Part shown: piece after piece, positions 24,621 through 33,200 of the stretch | Layout of the letters: every line of letters starts with the position of its first letter | Numbering within the stretch: position 1 is the first letter of the stretch | Assembly: GCA_017643585.1 (NCBI GenBank) | Contig: JAEPND010000016.1 | Location: 1-57,746, forward strand | Origin: Maricaulis sp. | GTDB lineage: Bacteria > Pseudomonadota > Alphaproteobacteria > Caulobacterales > Maricaulaceae | DNA length: 57,746 bases | Direction of reading: 5' to 3' | Made by a program: the position numbers and the translations under genes | Notes under the pieces: generated by a model | Database searches by the model: none | Told to the model about the DNA's origin: nothing | Seen by the model: only the letters and a program-made list of their open reading frames with translations

Positions 24621-25835
24621 ATGAGCAAGGAAGTGAAAATGACCCCTGTTTCCCCGCAAACCCAGGCCGCACTGGCCGAGGTGATGACCGCGTTCGAAGC
24701 CTTCAAGTCCGCCAATGACCAGCGGCTGGAAGAGGTCGAGCGCCGCGCCAGCGCCGATATTCTGCTGGAGGAGAAAGTCTCGCGGATCGACGCGGCGCTG
24801 GATCAGCAAAAATCGGCCCTCGACCGGCTCTTGCTGGAGGGGCAGCGTCCCGCGGTCGCCCCCTCCACGCACGAGACCCAACCGGGTTGGCAGCGTTATA
24901 TGCGTCAGGGCGATGTCTCGGCCCTTCAGGAAGCCAAATCCCTCAATGCCGGCACGGCGGGTGAGGGCGGATATGTCGTCCCGCCGGAGACTGAACGCCT
25001 GATCGACCGGCAATTGGCCGCCATCTCCCCGGTTCGCGCGATCGCCAGTGTCCGCACCACCTCGGCGGCGGTGTTTCGCAAGCCGGTATCGCGCGGCGGA
25101 GCAGCGTCGGGCTGGGTCTCGGAGACAGCGGCCCGGCCGGAAACGGCCAGTCCGGACCTGGGCCTGCTCGATTTTCCCGCTGCGGAACTCTACGCCATGC
25201 CGGCAGCCACCCAGCAATTGCTGGATGATGCCATGGTCGATATCGACCAGTGGCTGGCTGACGAGATCCGCGATGTGTTTGCCGCCCAGGAAAGCGCGGC
25301 CTTTATCTCCGGTGACGGGGTCAACAAGCCGCGTGGATTGCTGAGCTATGGCACCAATGTGGACGGTCTGCAGAGCTGGGGTGAGTTGGGTTATGTGGCC
25401 ACCGGTGTGGATGCGGGCTTTGCCACGAGTGACCCGGCCGACGCCCTTATCGACCTGATCTATGCCCCGGCCTCGGCCTACCGCGCGCAGGGGCGTTTCC
25501 TGATGAACCGCCGGACGATCTCGGCGGTGCGCCGCTTCAAGGACAGTGATGGCAATTATCTCTGGCAGCCCGGGCTCAGCGAGGCGGGCAGCTCCACCCT
25601 GCTGGGCTATCCGGTCAGCGAGGCCGAGGACATGCCCGATATCGGCAGTGACAGCTTTTCGATCGCCTTCGGTGACTTCCGCAAGGGCTATCTGGTGCTG
25701 GATCGCCAGGGCGTGGAAGTGCTGCGCGATCCGTTCAGCGCCAAGCCCTATGTGCTGTTCTACACGACCAAGCGGGTTGGCGGCGGAGTGCAGGATTTCA
25801 ACGCCATCAAACTGCTCAAATTCGGTCTGTCCTAG
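24621..25835 (+). CDS. GTA g5 major capsid protein (HK97 fold)
   Basis: A 404-residue capsid precursor. Residues 1-100 form a helical delta/scaffold region (FEAFKSANDQRLEEVERRASADILLEEKVSRID). The mature HK97 fold begins around SLNAGTAGEGGYVVPPE near residue 107 and runs through ISGDGVNKPRGLLSY, FLMNRRTISAVRRFKDSDGNYLW and GDFRKGYLVLDRQGVEVLRDP. The prohead protease upstream should cut near residue 100. Two ATGs, 24621 and 24639, are possible; the first has AAGGA before it. The TAG stop shares CTAG with the reverse-strand gene that follows. Confidence 0.95.
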   Translation: MSKEVKMTPVSPQTQAALAEVMTAFEAFKSANDQRLEEVERRASADILLEEKVSRIDAALDQQKSALDRLLLEGQRPAVAPSTHETQPGWQRYMRQGDVSALQEAKSLNAGTAGEGGYVVPPETERLIDRQLAAISPVRAIASVRTTSAAVFRKPVSRGGAASGWVSETAARPETASPDLGLLDFPAAELYAMPAATQQLLDDAMVDIDQWLADEIRDVFAAQESAAFISGDGVNKPRGLLSYGTNVDGLQSWGELGYVATGVDAGFATSDPADALIDLIYAPASAYRAQGRFLMNRRTISAVRRFKDSDGNYLWQPGLSEAGSSTLLGYPVSEAEDMPDIGSDSFSIAFGDFRKGYLVLDRQGVEVLRDPFSAKPYVLFYTTKRVGGGVQDFNAIKLLKFGLS

Positions 25836-26170
25836 TCGCGACCGAGCTCGTCGCGCAGGCGATCGGCGAGGGCTTTTTCAACGTCCTCGCCGATCGTATC
25901 GCCGTCATCGAGTTTTGTTGTTTCTTCAACGGACTTAAGCCCATAGCCCATGCGTCGGATGAAGTTTTCCAGCGGTCTGAGGGCAAAAAAGGCGCCGACA
26001 AAGCCAAAACCGGCCCAAATCGCCCAGAAAACTTCCGGCGATGATTCAGGAAGATTCAGCAAGTCACTGACGGTGCTCAGGAAAAAATAGCCGCTGATCA
26101 CGGTCGCCAAAGCGCAGATGCCCAAGGCCAGGGCCCAGGCGAAAGCAGCGTTCATGGCGTTGTGGGTCAT
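25832..26170 (-). CDS. Reverse-strand two-TM protein inserted in the GTA cluster
   Basis: A 112-residue protein encoded against the GTA operon, between capsid and adaptor genes. It has two hydrophobic segments (about residues 9-31, AWALALGICALATVISGYFFL, and 47-66, VFWAIWAGFGFVGAFFALRP) and a charged C-terminal tail. I recognise no family. Two membrane spans with a charged tail resemble class II holins in outline, but the opposite orientation argues against co-expression with the late genes. Base composition looks less GC-rich than its neighbours. Its stop overlaps the capsid stop in CTAG. ATG 26155 is an alternative start. Confidence 0.65.
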   Translation of the reverse strand: MTHNAMNAAFAWALALGICALATVISGYFFLSTVSDLLNLPESSPEVFWAIWAGFGFVGAFFALRPLENFIRRMGYGLKSVEETTKLDDGDTIGEDVEKALADRLRDELGRD

Positions 26171-26195
26171 GGCCAGCTCCCAGCAGGAAAATCAC

Positions 26196-26771
26196 ATGTC
26201 ATTCGAACTCGCAGAGCCGCCGGCCCTGGAGCCGGTCTCGCTTGCCCAGCTCAAGGCGCGCTTGCGCATTTCCCACGACGAGGAGGATGCGCGTCTCAAT
26301 CAGGTCATATCGGCAAGCCGCCAGCGCGTCGAGGCAGAATGCGGCCTCGCCCTGATCGCCCAGACCTGGATCGAACGTCTGGACGACTGGTCCCAGTTCG
26401 GACGGCTGAGTGCTTTCGGCACGCGCTTTCGGCTTGGCCGCGCGCCCGTCATCGCCGTTGAGAGCATTCGCGTTTTCCCGGCCCGGGGCGAAGCCAGTCT
26501 GTGGCCGCAAAGCGCGTACGAGATCATCGCCGGTCAGTCTGCGGCTTGGCTGCAGGTCAAGCCGGGCGGGTGTTTTCCCACAGTTGGCAGGTCTGCCAAT
26601 GGCGTGGAATTACGTTACAGGGCGGGCTTTGGCGCATCGCGGTCCGATGTTCCGCCAGACCTGCTGGAAGCGTGCTGCAGTCTCGCCGAGGCGCTGTATC
26701 AGGGTGATGTGGACGCCTTGCCGGGCACGGTGCAGACCTTGTTACAGCCCTGGCGGAGGGTGGTGCTGTGA
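26196..26771 (+). CDS. GTA g6 head-tail connector (adaptor)
   Basis: A 191-residue head-tail adaptor of the phiE125 gp8/HK97 gp6-like type. The opening PALEPVSLAQLKARLRISHDEEDARLNQVISASRQRVEAECG is typical, as are the later strand block RLGRAPVIAVESIRVF and the C-terminal PPDLLEACCSLAEALYQGD. It forms the ring below the portal. CAGGAAA lies before the ATG. A frame continuing upstream overlaps the reverse-strand gene and is not coding. It overlaps the next gene by 4 bp (ATGA-type junction). Confidence 0.85.
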   Translation: MSFELAEPPALEPVSLAQLKARLRISHDEEDARLNQVISASRQRVEAECGLALIAQTWIERLDDWSQFGRLSAFGTRFRLGRAPVIAVESIRVFPARGEASLWPQSAYEIIAGQSAAWLQVKPGGCFPTVGRSANGVELRYRAGFGASRSDVPPDLLEACCSLAEALYQGDVDALPGTVQTLLQPWRRVVL

Positions 26772-27187
26772 GCCTACCGGAGACCCACGTTCGCGAGGCG
26801 ATTACCCACATGCTCGAGGTGTCGGCAGAGGCGCGCAGCCTGTTCGGTTCGCCCCTTCGCCTCGCCGACGCGCCGGGGCAGCGCCTGGCCTTTCCCTATC
26901 TCGGCTGGGGCCGGGTGCAGTGCCGCGACCGCGCCGCCCCGGATCTCGACCTGATCGAGGTGCGCCAGGACTTGCTGGTCTGGGACCGGGAGGACCAGAT
27001 CCATCAGCTGACCGGCCAGCTGCGGCAAATTCTGCGTCGCGGCACGCTGCCCGACCTCTCTCCCTGGGTGATGATGTCGCTGCTGCCGGTCTTTACCGAC
27101 AGTTTCCAGACCCGTCGCCCGCAGATCCGGCGCGGACTGATCCGGTTTCGCGCCCTTATCGCAAGCCAGGAGGATATCCCCACATGA
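26768..27187 (+). CDS. GTA g8 tail terminator (DUF3168)
   Basis: A 139-residue DUF3168 protein, the tail terminator ring that caps the tail tube. Typical stretches are VREAITHMLEVSAEARSLFGSP, DAPGQRLAFPYLGWG and RDLLVWDREDQIHQLTGQLRQIL-like segments. In the reference GTA a head-closure gene (g7) lies between g6 and this gene. Here the g6 and g8 reading frames overlap by 4 bp, leaving no room for g7. It begins at a GTG. Confidence 0.85.
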   Translation: MSLPETHVREAITHMLEVSAEARSLFGSPLRLADAPGQRLAFPYLGWGRVQCRDRAAPDLDLIEVRQDLLVWDREDQIHQLTGQLRQILRRGTLPDLSPWVMMSLLPVFTDSFQTRRPQIRRGLIRFRALIASQEDIPT

Positions 27188-27600
27188 GTATTGCAGCAGG
27201 CCGCGACCTGATCCTGAAACTTGGCGACGGGGCCGAGAGCGAGAGTTTTGCCCCGGTGGCCGGACTGCGCACCCGGTCGCTCTCGCTCAATGCCCGCACG
27301 GTCGATGTCACCCATGCCGACAGCCCGGGCGGATGGCGCGAGCTGTTAACGGGCGTCGGACTGAAAACCTGCACGGTTTCAGGCGCGGGCGTGTTTATCG
27401 ATGATGCGGCGGCCACCCGGATCCGCCAGCTCTTTTTCGACCAGCAGGCGGCCAGCTGGCAGGTCGTCTTGCCCGGGGCCGGACATATCGAGGGCGCTTT
27501 CCTGGTGGCCGCGCTGGATTATTCCGGGCGGTTCGATGGGGAAGCGGCCTGGTCGCTCAGCCTGGCCTCGGCAGGCGCGCTGGTCTTCATCGCGTCATGA
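27184..27600 (+). CDS. GTA g9 major tail protein
   Basis: A 138-residue tail-tube protein. Characteristic parts are AGRDLILKLGDGAESESFAPVAGLRTRSLSLN, VDVTHADSPGGWRELLTGVGLKTCTVSGAGVF and GAFLVAALDYSGRFDGEAAWSLSLASAG. It stacks as hexameric rings to form the tail. The start overlaps the g8 stop, and the stop overlaps the g10 start, in a tightly coupled series. Confidence 0.92.
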   Translation: MSIAAGRDLILKLGDGAESESFAPVAGLRTRSLSLNARTVDVTHADSPGGWRELLTGVGLKTCTVSGAGVFIDDAAATRIRQLFFDQQAASWQVVLPGAGHIEGAFLVAALDYSGRFDGEAAWSLSLASAGALVFIAS

Positions 27601-27839
27601 TCGTGAATGCCGCGCGCGGCGAGGTCGCGCTGACGCTGGCCGGGCGCAGCCGCCGCCTCTGCCTGACCTTGGGCGGGCTCGCCCGTCTATCCAGCCTGCA
27701 GCCGGATCTGTCTCCGCGACAGCGTCTGGCGGCCTTGCTGGACATCCTCTCGGAGGAAGACATTTCGCTTCCGAATAATCTGGACGGCATCGCGGCCGTT
27801 GAAGCGGCGGTCAGCCAGTGTCTACGGGACCTGGTGTGA
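27597..27839 (+). CDS. GTA g10 tail assembly protein
   Basis: An 80-residue protein in the position of GTA g10, a GpG-like tail assembly chaperone. It has VNAARGEVALTLAGRSRRLCLTLGGLARL, the usual beta-hairpin opening, followed by helices. It is shorter than the roughly 100 residues common in the family. It is followed by the separate gene g10.1 rather than by an extension reached by frameshift: no slippery heptamer is visible at the junction. Confidence 0.75.
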   Translation: MIVNAARGEVALTLAGRSRRLCLTLGGLARLSSLQPDLSPRQRLAALLDILSEEDISLPNNLDGIAAVEAAVSQCLRDLV

Positions 27840-28012
27840 GTGCGCAGGGCTGGTCACAGGCCTTGCAGCAGGCGGCTACGTTGGGGATCGCCCCGGCTGC
27901 GTTCTGGCGTCTCTCGCTGCGCGAATGGCGGGCGTTGACCACTCCGGCGCGCGAGACACCGCTGCGCCGCGCGGAGTTTCTCGACCTGCTGCGTCAACAC
28001 GAAAAGGACTAA
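27836..28012 (+). CDS. GTA g10.1 tail assembly chaperone (DUF2376)
   Basis: A 58-residue protein starting at GTG 27836, overlapping the g10 stop. The sequence QALQQAATLGIAPAAFWRLSLREWRALT and the end LRRAEFLDLLRQHEKD match the small DUF2376 tail assembly chaperones encoded before GTA tape measure genes. It is expected to guide tail-tube polymerisation around the tape measure protein. The frame is open upstream to 27818, but that ATG lies inside g10. Confidence 0.8.
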   Translation: MSAQGWSQALQQAATLGIAPAAFWRLSLREWRALTTPARETPLRRAEFLDLLRQHEKD

Positions 28013-28015
28013 TCC

Positions 28016-28510
28016 ATGCAAGCTGATCTCGAAACAGCGGCCGGCGATCTGCAAACGCTGGCCGATGGCCCCGCCCGGGAGGCGGCGGACAGTATCGAAC
28101 AGGCGTTCGAACGGGCCGGCCAGAGTATCGAGCGTTCGCTCGCTGCGGCGGCCCGGTCGGGCGAGCTCGACTTTTCCCGCATGACCCAGTCGATCCTGGC
28201 GGACCTGGCCCGCCTTGCGGTTGATCGCTGGATCGTCGCGCCGGCGATGGCGGCGCTGCCATTTTCGCCGGCTTCCTGGACCGGTGCCCGGGCAGAGGGC
28301 GGTCCGCTGGCACCTGGCCAGGCCTATCTGGTCGGGGAGCGGGGTCCGGAAGTCATCACCAGTTCGGGCGCGGCCCGGGTCGACCCGCTGGCCGGTGCGG
28401 TGACGGTCAACCTGACCCTCTCGGAAACACCGGACACCGCCGACATCTCCACGACCCGTCTTGCGCGCCAGCTGGCCCGCGCGGTGCAAAAGGGGAGGCG
28501 GTTTACATGA
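28016..28510 (+). CDS. GTA g11 short tape measure protein
   Basis: A 164-residue tape measure protein. The N-terminal two thirds are helical (TLADGPAREAADSIEQAFERAGQSIERSLAAAARSG). The C-terminal end has the recognisable LAPGQAYLVGERGPEVITSSG seen in phage and GTA tape measures. The R. capsulatus protein is about 219 residues, so this one predicts a still shorter tail. It overlaps g12 by 4 bp. Confidence 0.85.
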   Translation: MQADLETAAGDLQTLADGPAREAADSIEQAFERAGQSIERSLAAAARSGELDFSRMTQSILADLARLAVDRWIVAPAMAALPFSPASWTGARAEGGPLAPGQAYLVGERGPEVITSSGAARVDPLAGAVTVNLTLSETPDTADISTTRLARQLARAVQKGRRFT

Positions 28511-29130
28511 GTGCCTTTCACGATGTCCGCCTGCCCTTTGCGATCAGCCTGGGCGCGGTGGGCGGACCGGAGCGACTGACCGAGATCATGCGGCTGACCT
28601 CCGGCCGGGAGCATCGCAACACGCCCTGGCAGCACAGTCGCCGGCGCTGGGATATCGGCATCGCTGTCCAGCATCTCGATGATATACAGGCGCTGATCGC
28701 GTTTTTCGAAGCCCGCCGCGGGCGACTGCACAGTTTTCGCTTCCGCGATCCGCTGGATCATAAATCCGCTTCGCCGTCGCAGGCGATATCCGCCCTGGAC
28801 CAGGCGCTGGGTACGGGCGATGGCACACGCGAGCGCTTTGCCCTGTGCAAACACTATGAGAGTGGCGACCAGGCCTGGCGCCGGCCCATCACTCGCCCGA
28901 TTGCCGAGACGGTCGAGGTCGCGGTCGACGGCACGCTGACCCCGGTCAGCCTGGATGTGATGAGCGGCGAATGCACTTTTGCGGAACCGCCGGCAGCCGG
29001 CGCGATCATCACGGCCGGTTTCGAGTTTGATTGTGTGGTGCGTTTCGACACGGACCGCCTGGACATAGCGCTGGATCATGTCCGCGCCGGTCAGGTGCCT
29101 GCGATCGCCCTGGTCGAAGTGGACGCCTGA
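28507..29130 (+). CDS. GTA g12 distal tail protein (DUF2460)
   Basis: A 207-residue DUF2460 protein forming the distal tail ring. It opens FHDVRLPFAISLGAVGGPERLTEI, then RRWDIGIAVQHLDDIQALIAFFEARRGRLHSFRFRDPLDHKS, with the block GFEFDCVVRFDTDRLDIALDH near the end. It links the tail tube to the hub. The start is coupled to the g11 stop, and the g13 ATG follows after 1 bp. Confidence 0.92.
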   Translation: MSAFHDVRLPFAISLGAVGGPERLTEIMRLTSGREHRNTPWQHSRRRWDIGIAVQHLDDIQALIAFFEARRGRLHSFRFRDPLDHKSASPSQAISALDQALGTGDGTRERFALCKHYESGDQAWRRPITRPIAETVEVAVDGTLTPVSLDVMSGECTFAEPPAAGAIITAGFEFDCVVRFDTDRLDIALDHVRAGQVPAIALVEVDA

Positions 29131-29131
29131 G

Positions 29132-29794
29132 ATGCTCAACCTTCCCCCCGCCCTGAACGACGCCCTGGCCAGCGAGGTCGCGGACCTGTGCTGGTGTTGG
29201 CGATTGAGTCGCCGTGACGGGCTGCAACTGGGTTTCACCCAGCATGACGCAGCCCTGACGCTCGACGGGCTGGTTTATCAGCCCGTCGGGACGGCCAGCC
29301 TGCCCGATGCGGAAACCCAGGCTGGTCTGGCGCCGGGCAGTGGCTCGCTTCAACTGGCCTTCCAGGACGAGGCCATTTCCCGCGATGATGCGCAGCAGGG
29401 GCTGTGGAATGACGCCCGGCTCGACCTGCTTCAGACCCGTTGGCAGAACCCGATCGATTTTGCCCATTTGCAGTCCTGGTGGTTTGGTGAAATCCGGATG
29501 TCGCGGCGGGGCTGCGAGGTCGAACTGGTGGAGCGCCAGCACAAGCTGGAACAGGTGATCGGCCGTGTGTTCTCACGCGCCTGCGATGCTTCGCTCGGCG
29601 ATGCGCGCTGTGGCCTTTCCGTGGACCATCCGGCCTATGCGCTGGGCTGTGACCAGGCCTTTGCCACCTGTCGGGACCGCTTCCAGAACACGCTCAACTT
29701 CCGCGGCTTTCCCTATCTGGTCGGCAATGACGTCCTGTTGGCCAGCCCGGGCTCAGAGCCCGTACGCGATGGCGGTTCACGAGGGCTGGGCTGA
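29132..29794 (+). CDS. GTA g13 tail hub protein (DUF2163) with four-Cys site
   Basis: A 220-residue DUF2163/BR0599-type hub protein. Recognisable are WRLSRRDGLQLGFTQHDAALTLDGLVY, the Trp-rich FAHLQSWWFGEI, and the C-terminal CRDRFQNTLNFRGFPYLVGND. Four cysteines (C151, C160, C173, C180) match the cluster that coordinates an iron-sulfur centre in the R. capsulatus hub structure. ATG 29132 gives the normal start; the upstream extension overlaps g12. Its stop overlaps the g14 ATG. Confidence 0.92.
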   Translation: MLNLPPALNDALASEVADLCWCWRLSRRDGLQLGFTQHDAALTLDGLVYQPVGTASLPDAETQAGLAPGSGSLQLAFQDEAISRDDAQQGLWNDARLDLLQTRWQNPIDFAHLQSWWFGEIRMSRRGCEVELVERQHKLEQVIGRVFSRACDASLGDARCGLSVDHPAYALGCDQAFATCRDRFQNTLNFRGFPYLVGNDVLLASPGSEPVRDGGSRGLG

Positions 29795-30234
29795 TGCAGG
29801 ACGAACGCATTGTCAAAGAGGCCCGGCGCTGGATCGGCACGCCCTATCGCCACCAGGGCAGCTGCCGCGGTGCGGGATGCGACTGCCTGGGTCTGGTGCG
29901 CGGGGTCTGGCGTGCCGTGCTGGGCGACGAACCGGAAGCCGTGCCGGCCTACACCCCCGACTGGGCTGAGACCGCAGCAGAGCCGGGTGCAGATGCGCTG
30001 CTGCTGGCGGCGCGGCGGTATTTCATCGAATGCCCGCCATCCGAGGCGCCCCCAGGCGCGCTTTTGCTGTTTCGGCCCCGGCGCCGGGGAGCGGCCAAAC
30101 ATTGTGCCATTCTGTCGAAACCGGGCCGCATCATCCATGCCTATTGGGGGCGACAAGTGGCTGAAACCGCGCTGACACCCTGGTGGAAAAGCCGCCTGGT
30201 AGCTGCGTTTCGCTTCCCTCGGGAAAGGAGCTGA
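29794..30234 (+). CDS. GTA g14 NlpC/P60 cell-wall peptidase
   Basis: A 146-residue NlpC/P60 peptidase carried on the tail tip and used to open the recipient's peptidoglycan. The catalytic cysteine is Cys31 in GAGCDCLGLVRG. A conserved His is in GAAKHCAIL, with a second His in RIIHAYWG. The opening RIVKEARRWIGTPYRHQGS is typical of the family. The start overlaps the hub gene's stop and the g15 ATG follows after 1 bp. Confidence 0.93.
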   Translation: MQDERIVKEARRWIGTPYRHQGSCRGAGCDCLGLVRGVWRAVLGDEPEAVPAYTPDWAETAAEPGADALLLAARRYFIECPPSEAPPGALLLFRPRRRGAAKHCAILSKPGRIIHAYWGRQVAETALTPWWKSRLVAAFRFPRERS

Positions 30235-30235
30235 C

Positions 30236-33200
30236 ATGGGTCAGATGGTCTTGCGCGCAGGCTCTGGCCTGGCGCGCCGTGTCCTGCCGGGACTGGCACA
30301 ATCCGCTGTTACCCGCGCGTTTGCGGCTTCGCGTGATGCTCAGGGGCCACGGCGCGAGAGCCTGGATGTGCAGACCTCGGTCTCCGGTGCGCCCATGGCG
30401 CGGATCTGGGGGCGTTATCGCCTGGCCGGTGAGGTCATCTGGGCCTCGCGCTATCGCGAACACGAACACAGCCAGGGGGGCAAGGGCGGCGGGCGCAAGA
30501 CCTATGGCTACACGGTCAGCCTGGCCGTGGGACTGTGCGAGGGCGTTATTGCCGGGCTTGGACGGGTATGGGCGAATGGTGAGCCCGTCGATCTGACGAC
30601 GCTGGACATGCGCGTCCATGACGGCATGCCGGATCAGCATCCCGACCCGTTGATCGAGGCGATCGAGGGCGCGGATGCACCTGCCTTTCGCGACACCGCC
30701 TATGTGGTGCTCGAGGATCTCGATCTCGAACCGTTCGGCGGGCGGATCCCCAGCTTTGCGTTCGAAGTTTTGCGACCGGGCTCGGGCGATGCCCTGGAGC
30801 GCGCCGTCCAGGGCGTCAACCTGATCCCGGGCAGTGGTGAGTTTTCCCTGTCCACCGAGCGCGTGAGCCGCGTTCTTGGCCCGGGCCATGAACGCGCCGA
30901 GAACCGGCATTCCTGGACCGGCCAGACCGATATCCTGGCCAGTCTGGACCAGTTGCAACGCGACTTGCCGCACTGCCGGTCGGTACAGGTCGTGCTCAGC
31001 TGGTTCGGAACCGATCTGCGCTGTGGGCTGTGTGAAATCCGGCCCGGTGTCGAAACCCGCGACAAGCAGACCCGGCCGGTGACCTGGTCCGTTGCCGGAC
31101 AGGGGCGCAGCCAGGCGCATCTTGTCAGCCGGATCGAGGACCGTCCGGCCTATGGTGGCACACCGGATGATGCCGGTGTGATCGCTTTGATCCGGGAGCT
31201 GCGGGCCCGCGGGCTCAGGGTCACGCTCTATCCCTTCATCCTGATGGACATCGCTGCGGATAACGGCCTGCCGGACCCGCATGGCGCAGCAGAGCAGCCG
31301 GCCTTTCCCTGGCGCGGGCGTATTGTCCCAGACCCGGCCTCTCAAACCGGTATTGCCTCCCAGGTCGCGCAATTCTTCGGTGATGCCCGGGCGTCGGACT
31401 TTTCCATCCAGGCGGACCAGGTCAGCTATTCCGGGCCCCAGGACTGGCGGTTCAACCGGTTCATTCTGCACTGTGCAGCCCTGGCCAAGGCCGCTGGCGG
31501 TGTTGACGGGTTTCTGATTGGTTCGGAGATGGTCGCCCTGACAACAGCGCGGGAAGGTCTCGCGTTTCCCGCTGTCGGCCATCTGATCGACCTGTCGGTC
31601 CAGGTCCGCGCAATCCTGGGGACGGGATGTCGGCTGTCCTACGCGGCGGACTGGAGTGAATATGCCGGCATCACAGCCGGGCAGGGCGAGCGCCTGTTCC
31701 ATCTCGATCCCTTGTGGGCGGCCCCGCAGATCGATGCCGTGGCCATCGACTGGTATCCACCGCTGACCGACTGGCGCGAGGGCGAGACGCATCTCGACGC
31801 GGCGCTCGCGGCCTTTCTCCATGATCCCGACTACCTGCGGTCCGGCATGACCGGCGGGGAGGGCTATGATTGGTATTATGTCGACGCTGACGCCCGCGCA
31901 GCCCAGCAGCGCACGCCGATCACCGACCTGGCTCATGGCGAGGACTGGATCTGGCGGATCAAGGATCTCGCGAACTGGTGGGGCAATTGGCATCATGATC
32001 GGCCCGGCGGCACGCGGTCGACCCAGCCCACGGCCTGGGTCCCGCAGTCCAAGCCGATCTGGATCACCGAGCTGGGCTTCCCGGCGGTCGACAAGGGCAG
32101 CAACCAGCCCAACCTGTTTTACGACCCCAAGAGTTCAGAGAGCGCCTTTCCGCATTTTTCCACCGGTGCCCGCGATGATGTGCTGCAAAGACAGGCGCTG
32201 CTGGCTGCCCTGCGACACTGGGAGGAAGGCGCCGCCGAGGCACCGCTCTCGCCGGTCTATGGCGGCCCGATGGTGGAGCCCGACTGGGTGCATGTCTGGG
32301 CCTATGACGCACGCCCCTTTCCCGATTTTCCCGCCCGCGGGGAGGTCTGGTCAGATGGCGAGAACTGGCAGCGCGGGCATTGGTTGAACGGTCGGGTTGG
32401 GGCCGTGCCGGCGCGCGACATCATCACCGATATCTGCCACGAGGCCGGTCTGGATGCGGTTCGCACCGACGGCGTGCTTGAGCTTGTGACCGGCTTTGCC
32501 CTGCGGGGGCTGGCCAGTGCCCGCGAGGGCCTGGCGCCCTTGCTGTCCGTGCTCGGCATTGATGTCTGGCCGCGCGTCGACGCGCTGTATTTCGTCTCGG
32601 CCGGGATGCAGGGCGAGGCGCTGGCCGTTGACGAGCTGGTTGTCCACAAAACGGCGGCAGAGCCGGTCCGGACGCCGGCCGGCTCCGAACTGGCCTATCG
32701 TGACGCCAGCATGGCCTTTGTTGATGACGGTCATGACTATCAACCCGGCTGGGTGTGGCGCAGCGGCGCGGGCGAGGGGCGGCACCGTTTGGCCCTGCAA
32801 GGCCGGATGGTCATGGATGAGGCGCTGGCACTGCACCTCGCCGAGGACCGTCTGGTCGAGGCCAATCAGCGGCTGGATGGATTGCGTCTGACGCTTCCGC
32901 CCGTGGCGCAGGGGGCGCAGATCGGGGATGTCCTGATCATCCAGGGTGAACGCTGGCAGATCGGAGCGCTGGACCACCAGTCGACCGTGCAGGCAGACCT
33001 GGCACGTCCGGTCGGGCAAAGCCGGGCAGCCCATCGCGTGTCCATTGCCGGGGGCGGGCAGGAGCTGCCGGAGATTTCTGCACCTGTGCTGGCCGTTCTG
33101 GATCGCGGCGAGGAGACGCTCTGGGTTGCTGCCGCCGCCCGGGGAGATGCGCCCGTGACGATCGAAACACGTCCGGCATCGGGGAGCTGGGCAGTGCGCC

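Noticed and set aside
27597-28012. Programmed frameshift joining g10 and g10.1 as in lambda G/GT
   Set aside because: No slippery heptamer at the junction, and g10.1 has its own overlapping GTG start.
30131-31996. 621-codon minus-strand frame opposite GTA g15
   Set aside because: Antisense shadow of a well-supported gene, with no recognisable motif.
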